Source: Thiohalocapsa sp.
GTDB lineage: Bacteria > Pseudomonadota > Gammaproteobacteria > Chromatiales > Chromatiaceae
DNA: 64,000 nt
NCBI RefSeq assembly: GCF_022340605.1
Contig: NZ_JAJDNQ010000080.1
Location: 1-64,000 of the forward strand
Reading direction: 5' to 3'
Part shown: positions 63,963 through 64,000 of the stretch, piece by piece
Layout: each line of letters opens with the position of its first letter
Numbering within the stretch: the stretch's first letter is position 1
The notes under the pieces: model-generated
Told to the model about the DNA's origin: nothing
The model's database searches: none
What the model saw: only the letters and a program-made list of their open reading frames with translations
Position numbers and translations under genes: made by a program

Positions 63963-64000
63963 GGACTGGGGCCTCCACACAAGTTCAGGGCTTGCAGTGA

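Overview
The window is a GC-rich chromosomal segment of a sulfur-oxidising gammaproteobacterium, most likely a purple sulfur bacterium of the Chromatiaceae type. The main evidence is a complete dissimilatory sulfur-oxidation locus in the order dsrABEFHCMKLJOPNRS (28549-43414). It carries dsrEFH, dsrL and dsrN/R/S, which mark the oxidative rather than the sulfate-reducing form of the pathway. A bacteriophytochrome fragment at the left edge fits a light-responsive organism. No photosynthesis gene, rRNA or tRNA was seen, so the family assignment is inference.

Left part (1-25 kb): housekeeping and signalling. The 3' end of a bacteriophytochrome-PAS-histidine kinase-receiver protein is followed by a sufBCD-sufT iron-sulfur assembly cluster. 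A second kinase with a closely related PAS-kinase-receiver output comes next. Then comes an RpfC-type hybrid kinase convergent with an RpfF-type diffusible-signal-factor synthase, which is a complete sensor/synthase pair for fatty-acid quorum sensing. Further right are a Mesh1/SpoT-like HD protein with a CBS-like region, a lone pstS, a homologue of the mainly eukaryotic N-terminal glutamine amidase NTAQ1, alaC, hom, a Slp lipoprotein, a PAS-GGDEF-EAL protein and a ClC channel/antiporter.

Middle (25-43.4 kb): sulfur metabolism. A minus-strand group encodes a 63-aa protein, a 237-aa protein, an orphan Cas6/Cmx6-like protein and a DsrC paralogue with no cysteine. It diverges from the dsr operon. 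In that operon DsrAB makes sulfite from persulfide sulfur, DsrEFH and DsrC relay the sulfur, DsrMKJOP connects DsrC to the membrane electron chain, DsrL is the NAD(P)H-linked partner of DsrAB, DsrN amidates sirohaem, and DsrR/DsrS are accessory.

Right part (43.4-64 kb): mixed accessory region. It holds a small 23-residue-repeat protein, DAHP synthase, a lipocalin, about 900 bp of non-coding repeats, an alpha/beta hydrolase without its serine nucleophile, a frameshifted histidine kinase, a ClpP-like exported protein, an AT-richer HNH nuclease, and a three-gene ATPase / ATPase-TPR / SWIM-SNF2 helicase cluster that looks like a conflict or defence system. After these come nrdB, an LprI-RsiV-like protein, a small membrane protein and a pRiA4b ORF-3 family protein.

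The most unusual structure is a dispersed element of about 170-200 bp present three times (20257, 42092 inverted, 46314). Its centre holds two hexanucleotide microsatellites, (GTCGTT)n and (CCACGA)n, that are nearly complementary and flank a 6-nt loop. It is therefore a hairpin whose length changes with repeat number. One copy lies inside the dsr operon between dsrR and dsrS.
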